A DNA stretch of 9,018 bases from Acidimicrobiia bacterium. GTDB taxonomy: Bacteria > Actinomycetota > Acidimicrobiia > Acidimicrobiales > Ilumatobacteraceae. Positions 1 to 6,802 of this stretch are shown piece after piece. How positions within the stretch are numbered: position 1 is the first letter of the stretch; every line of letters starts with the position of its first letter. The stretch spans positions 1-9,018 of the forward strand of contig RFMT01000235.1 of NCBI GenBank assembly GCA_009927565.1. Direction: 5' to 3'. The position numbers and the translations under genes are program-made. The notes beneath the pieces were generated by a model. That model was not told the DNA's origin and did not search any database. It worked only from the letters and a program-made list of their open reading frames with translations.

Positions 1-65
1 GAGGGATTTGAACCCCCGACCATCGGTTTTGGAGACCGGCGCTCTACCAACTGAGCTACTGCCCT
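1..65 (-). tRNA. tRNA-Trp (anticodon CCA), 3' end cut off by the window edge
   Basis: On the minus strand the sequence folds as a tRNA. The 5' acceptor strand AGGGCAG is followed by TA and a D arm GCTC-AGTTGGTA-GAGC. The anticodon stem CCGGT/ACCGA encloses the loop CTCCAAA, and the T arm is GGGGG-TTCAAAT-CCCTC with one G-U pair. The anticodon CCA (plus-strand positions 30-32) reads UGG, so this is tRNA-Trp. The outermost anticodon-stem pair is a C-A mismatch. The 3' acceptor strand, discriminator base and CCA lie outside the window. It has the same direction as the cluster and begins 81 nt after the last gene. In many bacteria tRNA-Trp is followed by secE-nusG, but that cannot be seen here. 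Confidence 0.95.
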
Positions 66-146
66 AAATTCATTAACTTGCGCTAATAACGATAGTGCTC
101 GGAAACCAAAAAACTTTTAGACATGTGCAATTTTGCCCAAAGATTT
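66..146 (-). other. 81-nt gap between cluster end and tRNA-Trp; probable tRNA promoter region
   Basis: This is the only gap longer than about 35 nt in the window. It should hold the tRNA promoter and possibly the transcription end of the cluster. I see no stable GC-rich hairpin followed by a T run, so there is no intrinsic terminator I can support. On the minus strand a TTGGTT followed after 15 nt by TATTAG is a weak -35/-10 candidate, but the spacing is short and the match is poor. The cluster may read through into the tRNA. Confidence 0.35.
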
Positions 147-836
147 CTAACGAATTTTGGCAACCTGTTGGGCAAGTGCATATGTCTCTGGCGTGCCAAT
201 GTCGATGAATGTCTTTGAGGTTTCAACGACAAGCGCTTTACCGAAATATTTTGGGATAACTTCGTTGCTGAAATCAGTTTCATCGCGCAACTCGGCAATC
301 AACTTCTTTGAAAGAACATAAACGCAGCGTTGGCCAAGTTGCCGTGATCGTCATGCGACTTCTCGTACATCTGATTGAGAATTTTCTGATTGTCAACTTC
401 AAGAATGCCACATGTGTGTGGCGTTTGTGTACGAAATGCAAGCATTGTTAGATCACAGTTTGACGGCCTATTTGTGTGCACGCTGATGAGTTGTTCGATA
501 TCGGCCTCGCAGTAGTTGTCAGCGTGCAACAAGATGCCGTCATTGGCCTTCAAAGAATTGTTTGTTGGCATTGAGCGTGCCTGCGGTGCCGAGCAATTGT
601 GTTTCAAAAATTGTTTCGACATTCTTTGCGAACTTCGACTTCAAGATATGTTGTTGCACTTGTTCAGACTTGTAGTGCAGATTGACGAGAAGACGAGTTA
701 CGCCAGCAGCTAGTAAAGATTCGCACCAAATATCCAATAATGGTTTGCCTTTAATCGGCACCAAGCACTTTGGAGTTGTATCAGTTAATGGACGAAGGCG
801 AGTTCCGAGTCCTGCAGCGAGAAGAATCGCTCTCAC
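147..836 (-). pseudogene. Sugar-1-phosphate nucleotidyltransferase (NTP_transferase family), split by two frameshifts
   Basis: This gene would join a sugar 1-phosphate to an NTP to give an NDP-sugar. It starts with GTG in a 4-nt GTGA overlap with the stop of the kinase fusion. Frame 1 (836 to about 546) carries the nucleotide-binding signature GLGTRLRPLT (residues 9-18), PK at 22-23 and LLGTAGTL (81-88). An extra base near 545-548 moves the reading into a second frame with LLHADNY, which sits where the metal-binding Asp of the family is expected, and a later NLANAA. A missing base near 320-326 moves it into a third frame with VYVLSKKLIAEL and the conserved DIGTPETYALA, ending at TAG (147). 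With both indels corrected the product is 229 residues, a normal length. It resembles mannose-1-phosphate or heptose-1-phosphate guanylyltransferases (HddC-like) most, but the base and sugar cannot be read from sequence. As read, only a 98-residue N-terminal stub would be made. Confidence 0.85.
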
Positions 837-2263
837 TCAGATAACTCGTGCAGCAGTTCGGCTTGTGTAATCGGAGTGTTACCGACTCGGCCAACTTGAA
901 TTGCCGCAGCAAGCGAACCGAGCAAACCGGCTTGCCACATGTCGGCGCCGACGGTCAGTGCGAGCGAAGATGCAACGAGCATGCAGTCTCCGGCGCCAGC
1001 GACGTCTTGCGGCGCAGAATTCAACGCGGGAATTTGGTCGGTTTCAAAAGTCTTGCCGCTGCGAGCATGCAACAACACACCTTGTTCGCCGAGCTTGACA
1101 ATTGCCGACTTTGCATTTGCAGCTTCACAAACCATTTCAGCAATAATTACCAAACCATCTTCAGTATTACGCAATGCGAGACGTGCTTCACGTTCAGTTG
1201 GGGTCAACAAATCTGTATTTTTAAATCGAGTTACATCGCCAATTTGCGAAGAAGACTGACTGTCAGCGGCTACTTTGACTTTGTTCTTTGTCGCCGTGGC
1301 GGTGATTTGATCGACTACTGCTTGGGGCAGCGAGCCATAGTTAAAGTCTGAAAAAATTAAAAGATCTGCCGATTCACATGCCTTTACAACGCCTTTCACC
1401 AGTTCGCGCTGCAAGGGTTCTTCAATCGAGCGCTGTGCCAGATGACTAACGCGTAAAAGAGTTTTTGAACGGCTACGAAAGCGTTGTTTAAGTGTCGTCG
1501 GTCGCGAGTCATCAACTAATAGATGGTGATCAACTCCGAATTTGCTCAATTCTGCACGGCAAAGTGTTGCGGTTTGATCATCACCGACAACCGAAAAGAA
1601 CTGAACATGAGCGCCAAGAGATGCCGCATGCGCCGCAACAATTGCTGCCCCACCGATAAATGTCTTGCTCGAAATTGGTGTCACCACAATTGTTGGGTCT
1701 TCTTCAGACATACCAAGTGGGTCACACGAAATGTACTCATCGGCTATGACATCTCCGACGACAACAACATTCAATCCCTTAAATTTTGCCAACAATTCTG
1801 TCAGCGACTTTGCAGTGACTTTTCGTCGTGCCATGAACTGCTTCGGCAAAGCAATCGAACGCTGTTCAGGAGAACTCATCTCGCGACGAATTAGGTCAAG
1901 TGAAGTAAAAACAACATCACCCGAACTAAACAGCAGTTTTCCTCCATAACTTTCAACTGCTTTTTGCTCGGGGTTCTCTCGTGTCCGGTGCTCTTTGCCT
2001 TTCACGACAAGCGCTGGTTTGAGTTGCAAAATTACATCTTCAACTGGTCCGTCAACAAAGAAGGCTTCATCAACTAGACCGTTCATTTTCACCGCTTCAA
2101 GCCGAAACTCTTGTGGCACATGCGCAGCAATGCCAGCCACCCGATCAGTAAACACGCCAACAACTAGCCGCGAGCCATTCTCTTTAGCAAACTTCAACAA
2201 CCTCAAGTGCCCCGGGTGAAGAACATTAAATGTTCCCGCTACAAACACCACATCACGCTTCAT
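833..2263 (-). CDS. Bifunctional nucleotidyltransferase / PfkB-family sugar kinase, HldE-like with reversed domain order
   Basis: This 476-residue cytoplasmic enzyme is predicted to phosphorylate a sugar phosphate and to activate a sugar 1-phosphate with a nucleotide. Residues 1 to about 130 are a cytidylyltransferase-fold domain: GTFN (10-13), HPGH (16-19) and VVKGKEH (86-92), as in the C-terminal half of RfaE/HldE. Residues about 160-476 are a ribokinase/PfkB kinase: VVGDVIADEYI (168-178), IGGAAIVAAHAASLGA (203-218), TPTE (354-357), and the signature DVAGAGD (420-426), whose last Asp is the catalytic base. In HldE the kinase comes first, so the order here is swapped. The kinase is most like the D-glycero-D-manno-heptose 7-phosphate kinase branch, which suggests a heptose-like substrate (inference). 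The ATG lies 21 nt after the preceding stop, with a GGTGAT site about 6 nt upstream. Its stop overlaps the start of the next gene. It is intact. Confidence 0.9.
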   Translation of the reverse strand: MKRDVVFVAGTFNVLHPGHLRLLKFAKENGSRLVVGVFTDRVAGIAAHVPQEFRLEAVKMNGLVDEAFFVDGPVEDVILQLKPALVVKGKEHRTRENPEQKAVESYGGKLLFSSGDVVFTSLDLIRREMSSPEQRSIALPKQFMARRKVTAKSLTELLAKFKGLNVVVVGDVIADEYISCDPLGMSEEDPTIVVTPISSKTFIGGAAIVAAHAASLGAHVQFFSVVGDDQTATLCRAELSKFGVDHHLLVDDSRPTTLKQRFRSRSKTLLRVSHLAQRSIEEPLQRELVKGVVKACESADLLIFSDFNYGSLPQAVVDQITATATKNKVKVAADSQSSSQIGDVTRFKNTDLLTPTEREARLALRNTEDGLVIIAEMVCEAANAKSAIVKLGEQGVLLHARSGKTFETDQIPALNSAPQDVAGAGDCMLVASSLALTVGADMWQAGLLGSLAAAIQVGRVGNTPITQAELLHELSE

Positions 2264-2284
2264 CGTGTAATCACCAAAATCATT

Positions 2285-3160
2285 CTACAACTGCCATTCG
2301 GTGTCAGAATCGGTGAATGGACCGCTCTGAACTTCTATGAATACGGCTGAGTCGGTCAAGGTTCGAATAGTTCGAAAGATTTTTGCCGGAACTCTGAGCG
2401 ATGAGCTACTACTTGGCTGACCAGTGTTCTTCTCTATCGAATAGATTTTGTCACCAATTGTGCCGCCGTGATGCAAAGAGATTTCTATCGCACCGCGGAT
2501 CATGTGATACGAGACCGAAGAGTCCCGACTTTGTCTTAGTGGTCCGGTGATGATCGGCTCTGCATGAATCATTAACATTTCTTGAATAACCTGATCTTGA
2601 TTTTGATGCATACATAGTCGCGCAGTTTTCTCACCTTTTGCAGCGGCAAAGGCGCCGAGAAACGAAATTAGGGCTTCGTTAGCGACTGTGGTCTCCGATT
2701 TTGTAAAAAATACTCGGTCGCTCTTCTTGCTCAAGTCAAAGTACTGAAGAAACTTACCTTCAAGATCCGTGACTGACCCAGGTTTGCAACGCTCTACCTG
2801 CTCAAGAATTTTGCTAGATGCTACTGCAATCGAATCGTCAATATCGGTTTGCCAAATCTTGTCAAGCGACTTGACTTCATATCGGGATACAGACAATTGC
2901 GAGCTCGCGCTCGAGTTCGAAACGCTGCAAACCACAAATTTTTGTTGAAGGGACAGGTCGGTAAATAGTTTTAATTCAAAACTTTGGACAACCGTTCCTT
3001 CACTGAAACCAATCGTGGCCAGAAACGACAAAACATCGTTATCTGAAGCGCTATCGGCCAGGGTTGGAAGACAAAACTTGGGCCGCTGGCTACTGCCTTC
3101 ACTTTTAGGCTTATTTTCAACTAATAAGCGACCAGACCTGTCAACAGCAATGAGAAACAT
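2285..3160 (-). CDS. Uncharacterised protein with degenerate WbuC-like cupin C-terminal domain
   Basis: This 291-residue soluble protein has no signal peptide or membrane segment. Its C-terminal half (about 150-291) follows the pattern of the WbuC cupin-fold family found in polysaccharide clusters: ARLCMH (180-185), EMLMI (194-198) and near the end VFIEVQSGPF (273-282), matching the WbuC 'FEVxxGPY' element. The usual metal ligands appear to be missing. GPLRQ (206-210) stands where WbuC proteins have a PHxH segment, and KIFRTI (260-265) stands where the late His is expected. The N-terminal half (1 to about 125) opens with a strand, MFLIAVDRSGRLLV, loosely like a Nudix fold, but I see no Nudix box, so this is a guess. 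The ATG begins 3 nt after the methyltransferase stop, which suggests coupled translation. The role is unknown; a sugar-binding or regulatory partner of the pathway is possible. Confidence 0.7.
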   Translation of the reverse strand: MFLIAVDRSGRLLVENKPKSEGSSQRPKFCLPTLADSASDNDVLSFLATIGFSEGTVVQSFELKLFTDLSLQQKFVVCSVSNSSASSQLSVSRYEVKSLDKIWQTDIDDSIAVASSKILEQVERCKPGSVTDLEGKFLQYFDLSKKSDRVFFTKSETTVANEALISFLGAFAAAKGEKTARLCMHQNQDQVIQEMLMIHAEPIITGPLRQSRDSSVSYHMIRGAIEISLHHGGTIGDKIYSIEKNTGQPSSSSSLRVPAKIFRTIRTLTDSAVFIEVQSGPFTDSDTEWQL

Positions 3161-3163
3161 TTG

Positions 3164-3828
3164 TTACTCAAAGTATATGAATTCGTAGTCTCCTTCATAG
3201 CCAGCCTTCTTGAACATCCATAGCCACTCATCGAAGTCAAAGAATGATTCACAAGTAAGTGCCCAGCACTGCAAATTGAACTGCTCTTGCTCGTTTCTGT
3301 AGCTCTCAGCCGTCACGTATTGCGACTTTCCGATTCGTTGGATCTGGCGAAGACATTTCTCAAGATCAAAAGCGCGCAAATTGTGAATCATTGTCAATGA
3401 GATAACAAGGTCGAACTCGTTGTCACCCCACTCAAACTTGCCTCGCGCATCGTGAATTTTTAGGCATGGTTTAACCATTTCAGTCGCATGCTTAATGCAT
3501 ATTCTGAGATATCAGTGCCAACAACTTGCAACTTCGGCTCAAGCAGCAATAGTTCGTGAAGCAAGAAACCTTTTCCACATCCAAGATCTAAAACTTTTGA
3601 TCCAGATCGCAAGCTATAGGTCTCGATAAGTTTTTCGGCTACTGGCTTCCAATATCCCGGACGATACACGTATCCGCCGTAACCGAATCGCCGATCACCA
3701 TCCCAATAGTCAGGACCATATTTTTTTGCCCGAAGCATGCAGTGAACCTTGTCATCGTTCATGCGTGAAAGATAATCGCGCGATGTCGCTCGATGTAATG
3801 GTGTAACAAATTCGCGGAGCACACCCAT
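3164..3828 (-). pseudogene. Class I SAM-dependent methyltransferase of the carbohydrate cluster, split by one frameshift
   Basis: This enzyme is predicted to transfer methyl from S-adenosylmethionine to a sugar or sugar nucleotide in the cytoplasm. The first frame (3828 to about 3494) has an N-terminal region with DDKVHCMLRAKKYGPDYWDG and RFGYGGYVYRPGYWKPVAEK, then the SAM-binding motif VLDLGCGKG (79-87) and the acidic strand-2 motif GTDIS (104-108). Near 3491-3496 one base is missing: adding an A after the TTA codon turns the unrelated tail after SEYAL into KHATEMVKPCLKIHDARG, followed by the motif NEFDLVIS and a C-terminal half ending at TAA (3164). The corrected product is 221 residues. 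The ATG is 4 nt after the preceding stop with only a weak ribosome site, so translation is probably coupled. As read, a 122-residue product lacks the second half of the Rossmann fold and should be inactive. The acceptor is unknown. Confidence 0.85.
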
Positions 3829-3832
3829 CGAA

Positions 3833-4234
3833 TTAAATTTCTACTTCGGGAGTGCAGTGGTCAAGAGTTGCTTTTACGAGCAAACAATTCTCAACAGAAT
3901 CAATATCGTTGCTGTTTGAAATAGACATTCCCTCGACTGCAAAATGCAATGACTTTTTGGCACCAAGTACACGCGAGTAAATCAACCTTCGTTTCTCAGG
4001 TTGCGATGGCAGCTGGTACAAACTGTAAAAAACTATGCCATCAATATTCGCCAAATCGTCAAGCACCGACTCGAGAATCATGTACGAATTTTCCATTGCA
4101 TACTCGGTTACCGAAAGCAAAAATTCGTACCCGCGTTTCTGGCAATAATCACGCAGAATAATATTTTGGACATGCTGTGGTGCGCGTTCGCCCATAAACG
4201 GGCGAGCAAAAATATAACCGCGTAATTTCGTCAT
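3833..4234 (-). CDS. Sporadic carbohydrate cluster protein, LIC12192-type
   Basis: This 133-residue cytoplasmic protein has no known activity. It matches my recollection of a small family named for its patchy occurrence in carbohydrate gene clusters (LIC12192 family, first named from Leptospira). Conserved-looking blocks are RGYIFARPFMGERAPQHVQN (5-24), RDYC (28-31), TEYAMENSYMILESVL (43-58), IDGIVFYSLYQLP (64-76) and LHFAVEGM (96-103). The order of these blocks, a strand with Arg, a helix with Gln, a loop, then DGIVxYSLxxLP, recalls the N-terminal domain of serine recombinases, but with no serine at the catalytic position (inference). The start ATG overlaps the stop of the oxygenase gene in ATGA, so the two are translationally coupled. 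The family is typically beside the 2OG-Fe(II) oxygenase seen here, which suggests a joint role. The gene is intact. Confidence 0.8.
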   Translation of the reverse strand: MTKLRGYIFARPFMGERAPQHVQNIILRDYCQKRGYEFLLSVTEYAMENSYMILESVLDDLANIDGIVFYSLYQLPSQPEKRRLIYSRVLGAKKSLHFAVEGMSISNSNDIDSVENCLLVKATLDHCTPEVEI

Positions 4235-5024
4235 GAAGTTTTAGGTAGTGAGTAACTCATTCCACGATGGGATGCTGGTCGCAGGGTAATTGGCTCAAAA
4301 AATTCACCAAGTTTTTTGTCGCCGTACGGAGTGAAAACGCCCTTAAATCGACAGTTCATTGACCATCGAGTTTCGCTTTCTTCGTTTACTCGATTGCCGT
4401 GCGGCAAAGATTGATCGAACAACATCACTTGCCCACTTTTTACCTCAAGCCAAATCACTTCACTTTTAATCGAGTCAAAAATTGTTTCGCTACTGCTTCC
4501 ACCCCGTTGACTAAATTGATTTGAAAATTTTGCTGATTCGGTCGGTGGCAGCAAATACATTGCCTTTGTGCCGAAACAGTCAACGAGTGGCAACCAAACG
4601 ACTACCTCAAATGCTGAGTCACCAGACCAGGTATCGGCATGCACCGGCAAAAGTGAGCTCACGTCGTTGGGCATCTGAATACTTAAATTAATTCTCTGCT
4701 GCATCGCCAGTTCATTGCCAACAATCGCCTCGAGATACGGTTTCGCTAGTCGAAAGTACATTGGCCGAAACTCTGGAAGAGCATTCAACCCCTGAATTAC
4801 CTTGAGCCTGAAGTCGTTGAGCGCCGATGAGTCGACCAAGTTGTGAATCTCATTGAGGAATAACTCGGGATCTTCGGCGCAGCAATTTTAAGTGCCGAAG
4901 CAGCGACTACAGAGGCGTTCTTTTGAATCCACTTATACGCATCTTTGTCAGCATTCGGTCGAATGATGTAACCGTTATTCGTGTACTCGTTAGCAATTTT
5001 GAGATCTTCGTCAGATGTAAACAT
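4231..5024 (-). pseudogene. PhyH-like 2-oxoglutarate/Fe(II)-dependent oxygenase of the sporadic carbohydrate cluster, split by one frameshift
   Basis: This is predicted to be a non-haem iron oxygenase that hydroxylates or oxidises a sugar intermediate with 2-oxoglutarate and O2. The start ATG at 5024 has a strong GGAGG site. The first frame encodes about 50 plausible residues (from MFTSDEDLKIANEYTNNGYI to SALKIAA). One base is missing between about 4873 and 4889, near an AAAA run, and the reading resumes as AEDPELFLNEIHNLVDSSAL. An in-frame TAA in the downstream frame at 4888-4890 limits how far back the shift can lie. The corrected product is 264 residues. Metal ligands are visible: the HxD pair in LLPVHADTWSGD (corrected H129, D131) and a distal His in LPHGNRV (H209), with Arg in ETRWSMN (R220) suited to bind 2-oxoglutarate. 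The rest of the enzyme is intact. An internal start could make a shorter C-terminal piece with all ligands, but this is unproven. Confidence 0.85.
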
Positions 5025-5029
5025 AAGAG

Positions 5030-5956
5030 CTAACCTCCAAGTTTTTTCATCATTGCAACAACCAAGTTATCTGAGGTGATTCCCCAATGTTTCAATAGCG
5101 AACTTTGGCTTCCATACTCGGTTGCAAACTTGTCAGGTATGCCTATGCGTGAAATTTTTGGTAACAATTCGGGACGCAATTCGCTACAAGACTCAAGCAC
5201 TGCTGAACCAAGTCCACCATTAACAATGTGTTCTTCGACTGTGACAACAGCTTTAACGCTCTCAATAGCTGAAATGACTCCACCAATATCAAATGGTTTT
5301 ATCGTGTGCACGTGCAGAACACCGACGTCAACTCCCTTGGCCTTTAAAACATCCGCAGCTTCTAGAGCAAGTTGCGTCATAACGCCAGTAGTCACGAACA
5401 GACCATCCGCGCCATCCTTCATTTTGATTGACTTACCAAGTTCGAAACCCAGATCATCTTTGCTCACAATAGGATCACCGCCTCGGGCAAGTCGTATATA
5501 TATCGGGTGTGGCCACTCAAGAGTCGACATCATCAACCGATTCATTTCGTCGGCATCGCAAGGCGCCACGACCGCCATATTTGGTAAGGCTCGCATAATT
5601 GCAATGTCTTCGATCGCCAAGTGAGTCGGCCCCAATGGCGCATACACACCACCGCCTCCATTTGCAATCAAGCGCACCGGCAAATCATGCATGCATAAAT
5701 CAACTGCCACCTGCTCGTAGCATCGGCGCGTCAAAAAAGTCGCAATGGTGTTGACGTAAGGAATAAATCCTTCCATTGCCAATCCTGCAGCCATACCGAT
5801 GATGTACTGCTCACTGACTCCTTCCATAAAAAACTGATCTGGAAGTTCATTCTTCATCTTGTCAAGCACACCATGCCCCAGGTCAGAGCCAATGAACAAA
5901 ACACGCTTGTCGTGTTGAGCCAAACGATGTACACACTCAAGCGCAGTTTTACGCAT
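5030..5956 (-). CDS. Transketolase, C-terminal subunit
   Basis: With the preceding gene this forms a two-subunit thiamine-diphosphate transketolase that moves a two-carbon ketol unit between sugars. The 308-residue protein holds the pyrimidine-binding (Pyr) and C-terminal transketolase domains. FMEGVSEQ (43-50) carries the catalytic Glu49 that activates the cofactor. TFLTRRCYEQ (73-82) and GPTHLAIED (109-117, with His112) match the family's active-site loops. The length is normal for split transketolases. The ATG at 5956 is the first possible start, because an in-frame TGA lies three codons upstream. I see no clear ribosome site in the 33-nt gap after the N-terminal gene. A 1-deoxyxylulose-5-phosphate synthase C-terminal half is less likely, given the split organisation and the setting. 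The gene is intact and was probably recruited to the carbohydrate pathway. Confidence 0.92.
   Translation of the reverse strand: MRKTALECVHRLAQHDKRVLFIGSDLGHGVLDKMKNELPDQFFMEGVSEQYIIGMAAGLAMEGFIPYVNTIATFLTRRCYEQVAVDLCMHDLPVRLIANGGGGVYAPLGPTHLAIEDIAIMRALPNMAVVAPCDADEMNRLMMSTLEWPHPIYIRLARGGDPIVSKDDLGFELGKSIKMKDGADGLFVTTGVMTQLALEAADVLKAKGVDVGVLHVHTIKPFDIGGVISAIESVKAVVTVEEHIVNGGLGSAVLESCSELRPELLPKISRIGIPDKFATEYGSQSSLLKHWGITSDNLVVAMMKKLGG
5034..5038 (-). promoter_or_regulatory. Shine-Dalgarno site GGAGG for the oxygenase gene
   Basis: GGAGG lies 9 nt upstream of the ATG at 5024, inside the last codons of the transketolase C-terminal gene (the Leu-Gly-Gly-stop end). It is the strongest ribosome site in the window, and it fixes the oxygenase start even though the frame breaks further on. 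Confidence 0.8.
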
Positions 5957-5989
5957 CAGGTTTCAACGTTTCGACGCCGACTGTGCTAA

Positions 5990-6802
5990 TCACGAAAAAA
6001 TCTCGTACATATTTTGAAAGTCCAATTCAGTCAAACCTGACTTATGGTGCCATTCTGAGTTGCCTTCAGCAAAAGGTAGCCCCATGCCCTTCACGGTGTG
6101 GCAAACTACTGCGGACGGTGAATCATTTTTGAACGGCAATTTTTTGAAAATCAGTTCAAGTGCATCAACATCATGACCGTCGACCTCTTCAGTGACAAAG
6201 CCAAAGCTTCTTAACTTGTCGACAAGCGGTTCGAGATCCAATACATCGCTGGTGCGTCCATAGCTTTGCACCTTGTTGTAATCAACCAAAACAGTCAAGT
6301 TTGAGAGTTTGTGCTTCGCCGCTGCCATTAGGGCCTCCCAGTTGGAGCCTTCGTTTATCTCTCCATCGCCGGTTAGTACAAATACTCTGCTCTCACTTTC
6401 TTTCATTCGTAAAGCTAAAGCAATTCCAACGCCGATTGGCAAACCATGGCCAAGTGCTCCTGTAGAGGCTTCGACTCCAGGAACTTTGCCTCTCTCGGGG
6501 TGCCCCCCAAACTTTGATGTCGGTTTGCAAAAAGTTTGCAACTCCTCAACTGGGAAAAACTGCTTATCGGCCAATACCGAATAAAGCGCCAGACATCCGT
6601 GACCCTTGCTCAAAATAAAGCGATCACGGTTCGGCAGGCTCGGAAGCGATGCGTCAAATTTGAGTATCGAGTCGTATAAAACTCTAAGAATTTCAATTGT
6701 CGACATCGAAGAGCCGATGTGCCCCCCGCCATTACTTTTGAGCGCATCAACAACAATAGATCGAAGCTTTTTCGACCGTGCGTCCAATTTCTTATCCGCC
6801 AT
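5990..6802 (-). CDS. Transketolase, N-terminal subunit
   Basis: This 270-residue subunit binds the diphosphate of thiamine diphosphate and Mg2+. Visible motifs are GHIGSSMS (27-34), SKGHG (65-69), STGALGHGLPIGVG (113-126), and the ThDP motif starting GDGEINEG (145-152) and closing at Asn in VDYNKVQSYG (173-182). All expected residues are present. The start ATG lies inside the end of the upstream aminotransferase gene (11-nt overlap), which points to translational coupling. The partner subunit follows after 33 nt. Placed among aminotransferase and nucleotidyltransferase genes, it probably supplies an unusual ketose for the cluster rather than serving the pentose phosphate pathway (inference). 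The natural donor and acceptor cannot be read from the sequence. Confidence 0.92.
   Translation of the reverse strand: MADKKLDARSKKLRSIVVDALKSNGGGHIGSSMSTIEILRVLYDSILKFDASLPSLPNRDRFILSKGHGCLALYSVLADKQFFPVEELQTFCKPTSKFGGHPERGKVPGVEASTGALGHGLPIGVGIALALRMKESESRVFVLTGDGEINEGSNWEALMAAAKHKLSNLTVLVDYNKVQSYGRTSDVLDLEPLVDKLRSFGFVTEEVDGHDVDALELIFKKLPFKNDSPSAVVCHTVKGMGLPFAEGNSEWHHKSGLTELDFQNMYEIFS

Noticed and set aside
1..65. tRNA-Trp as the attachment site of a genomic island carrying the cluster
   Set aside because: Integrases normally use the 3' end of a tRNA, and here the cluster lies on the 5' side. No integrase, repeat of the tRNA end or mobile-element gene is visible.
66..146. Intrinsic terminator after the cluster
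   Set aside because: A TTTTTT run is present on the minus strand, but no GC-rich inverted repeat precedes it.
540..552. RF2-like programmed +1 frameshift in the nucleotidyltransferase (GAAGG just before CAA TGA C)
   Set aside because: The purine-rich run and the TGA C context resemble the release-factor-2 site, but slipping from CAA to AAT would mispair badly. The same gene needs a second, opposite shift with no such signal. Indels are simpler.
848..1351. 167-codon open frame on the plus strand
   Set aside because: It lies opposite the PfkB kinase domain, is rich in Cys and Arg without any motif, and lacks a convincing ribosome site.
3485..3500. Programmed -1 frameshift in the methyltransferase or oxygenase
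   Set aside because: Neither junction has an X XXY YYZ slippery heptamer in the correct frame, and no strong downstream hairpin stands out.
5076..5624. 182-codon open frame on the plus strand
   Set aside because: It lies wholly opposite the well-supported transketolase C-terminal gene, has low-complexity Ser/Thr/Pro-rich composition and no recognisable motif. It is an antisense shadow.
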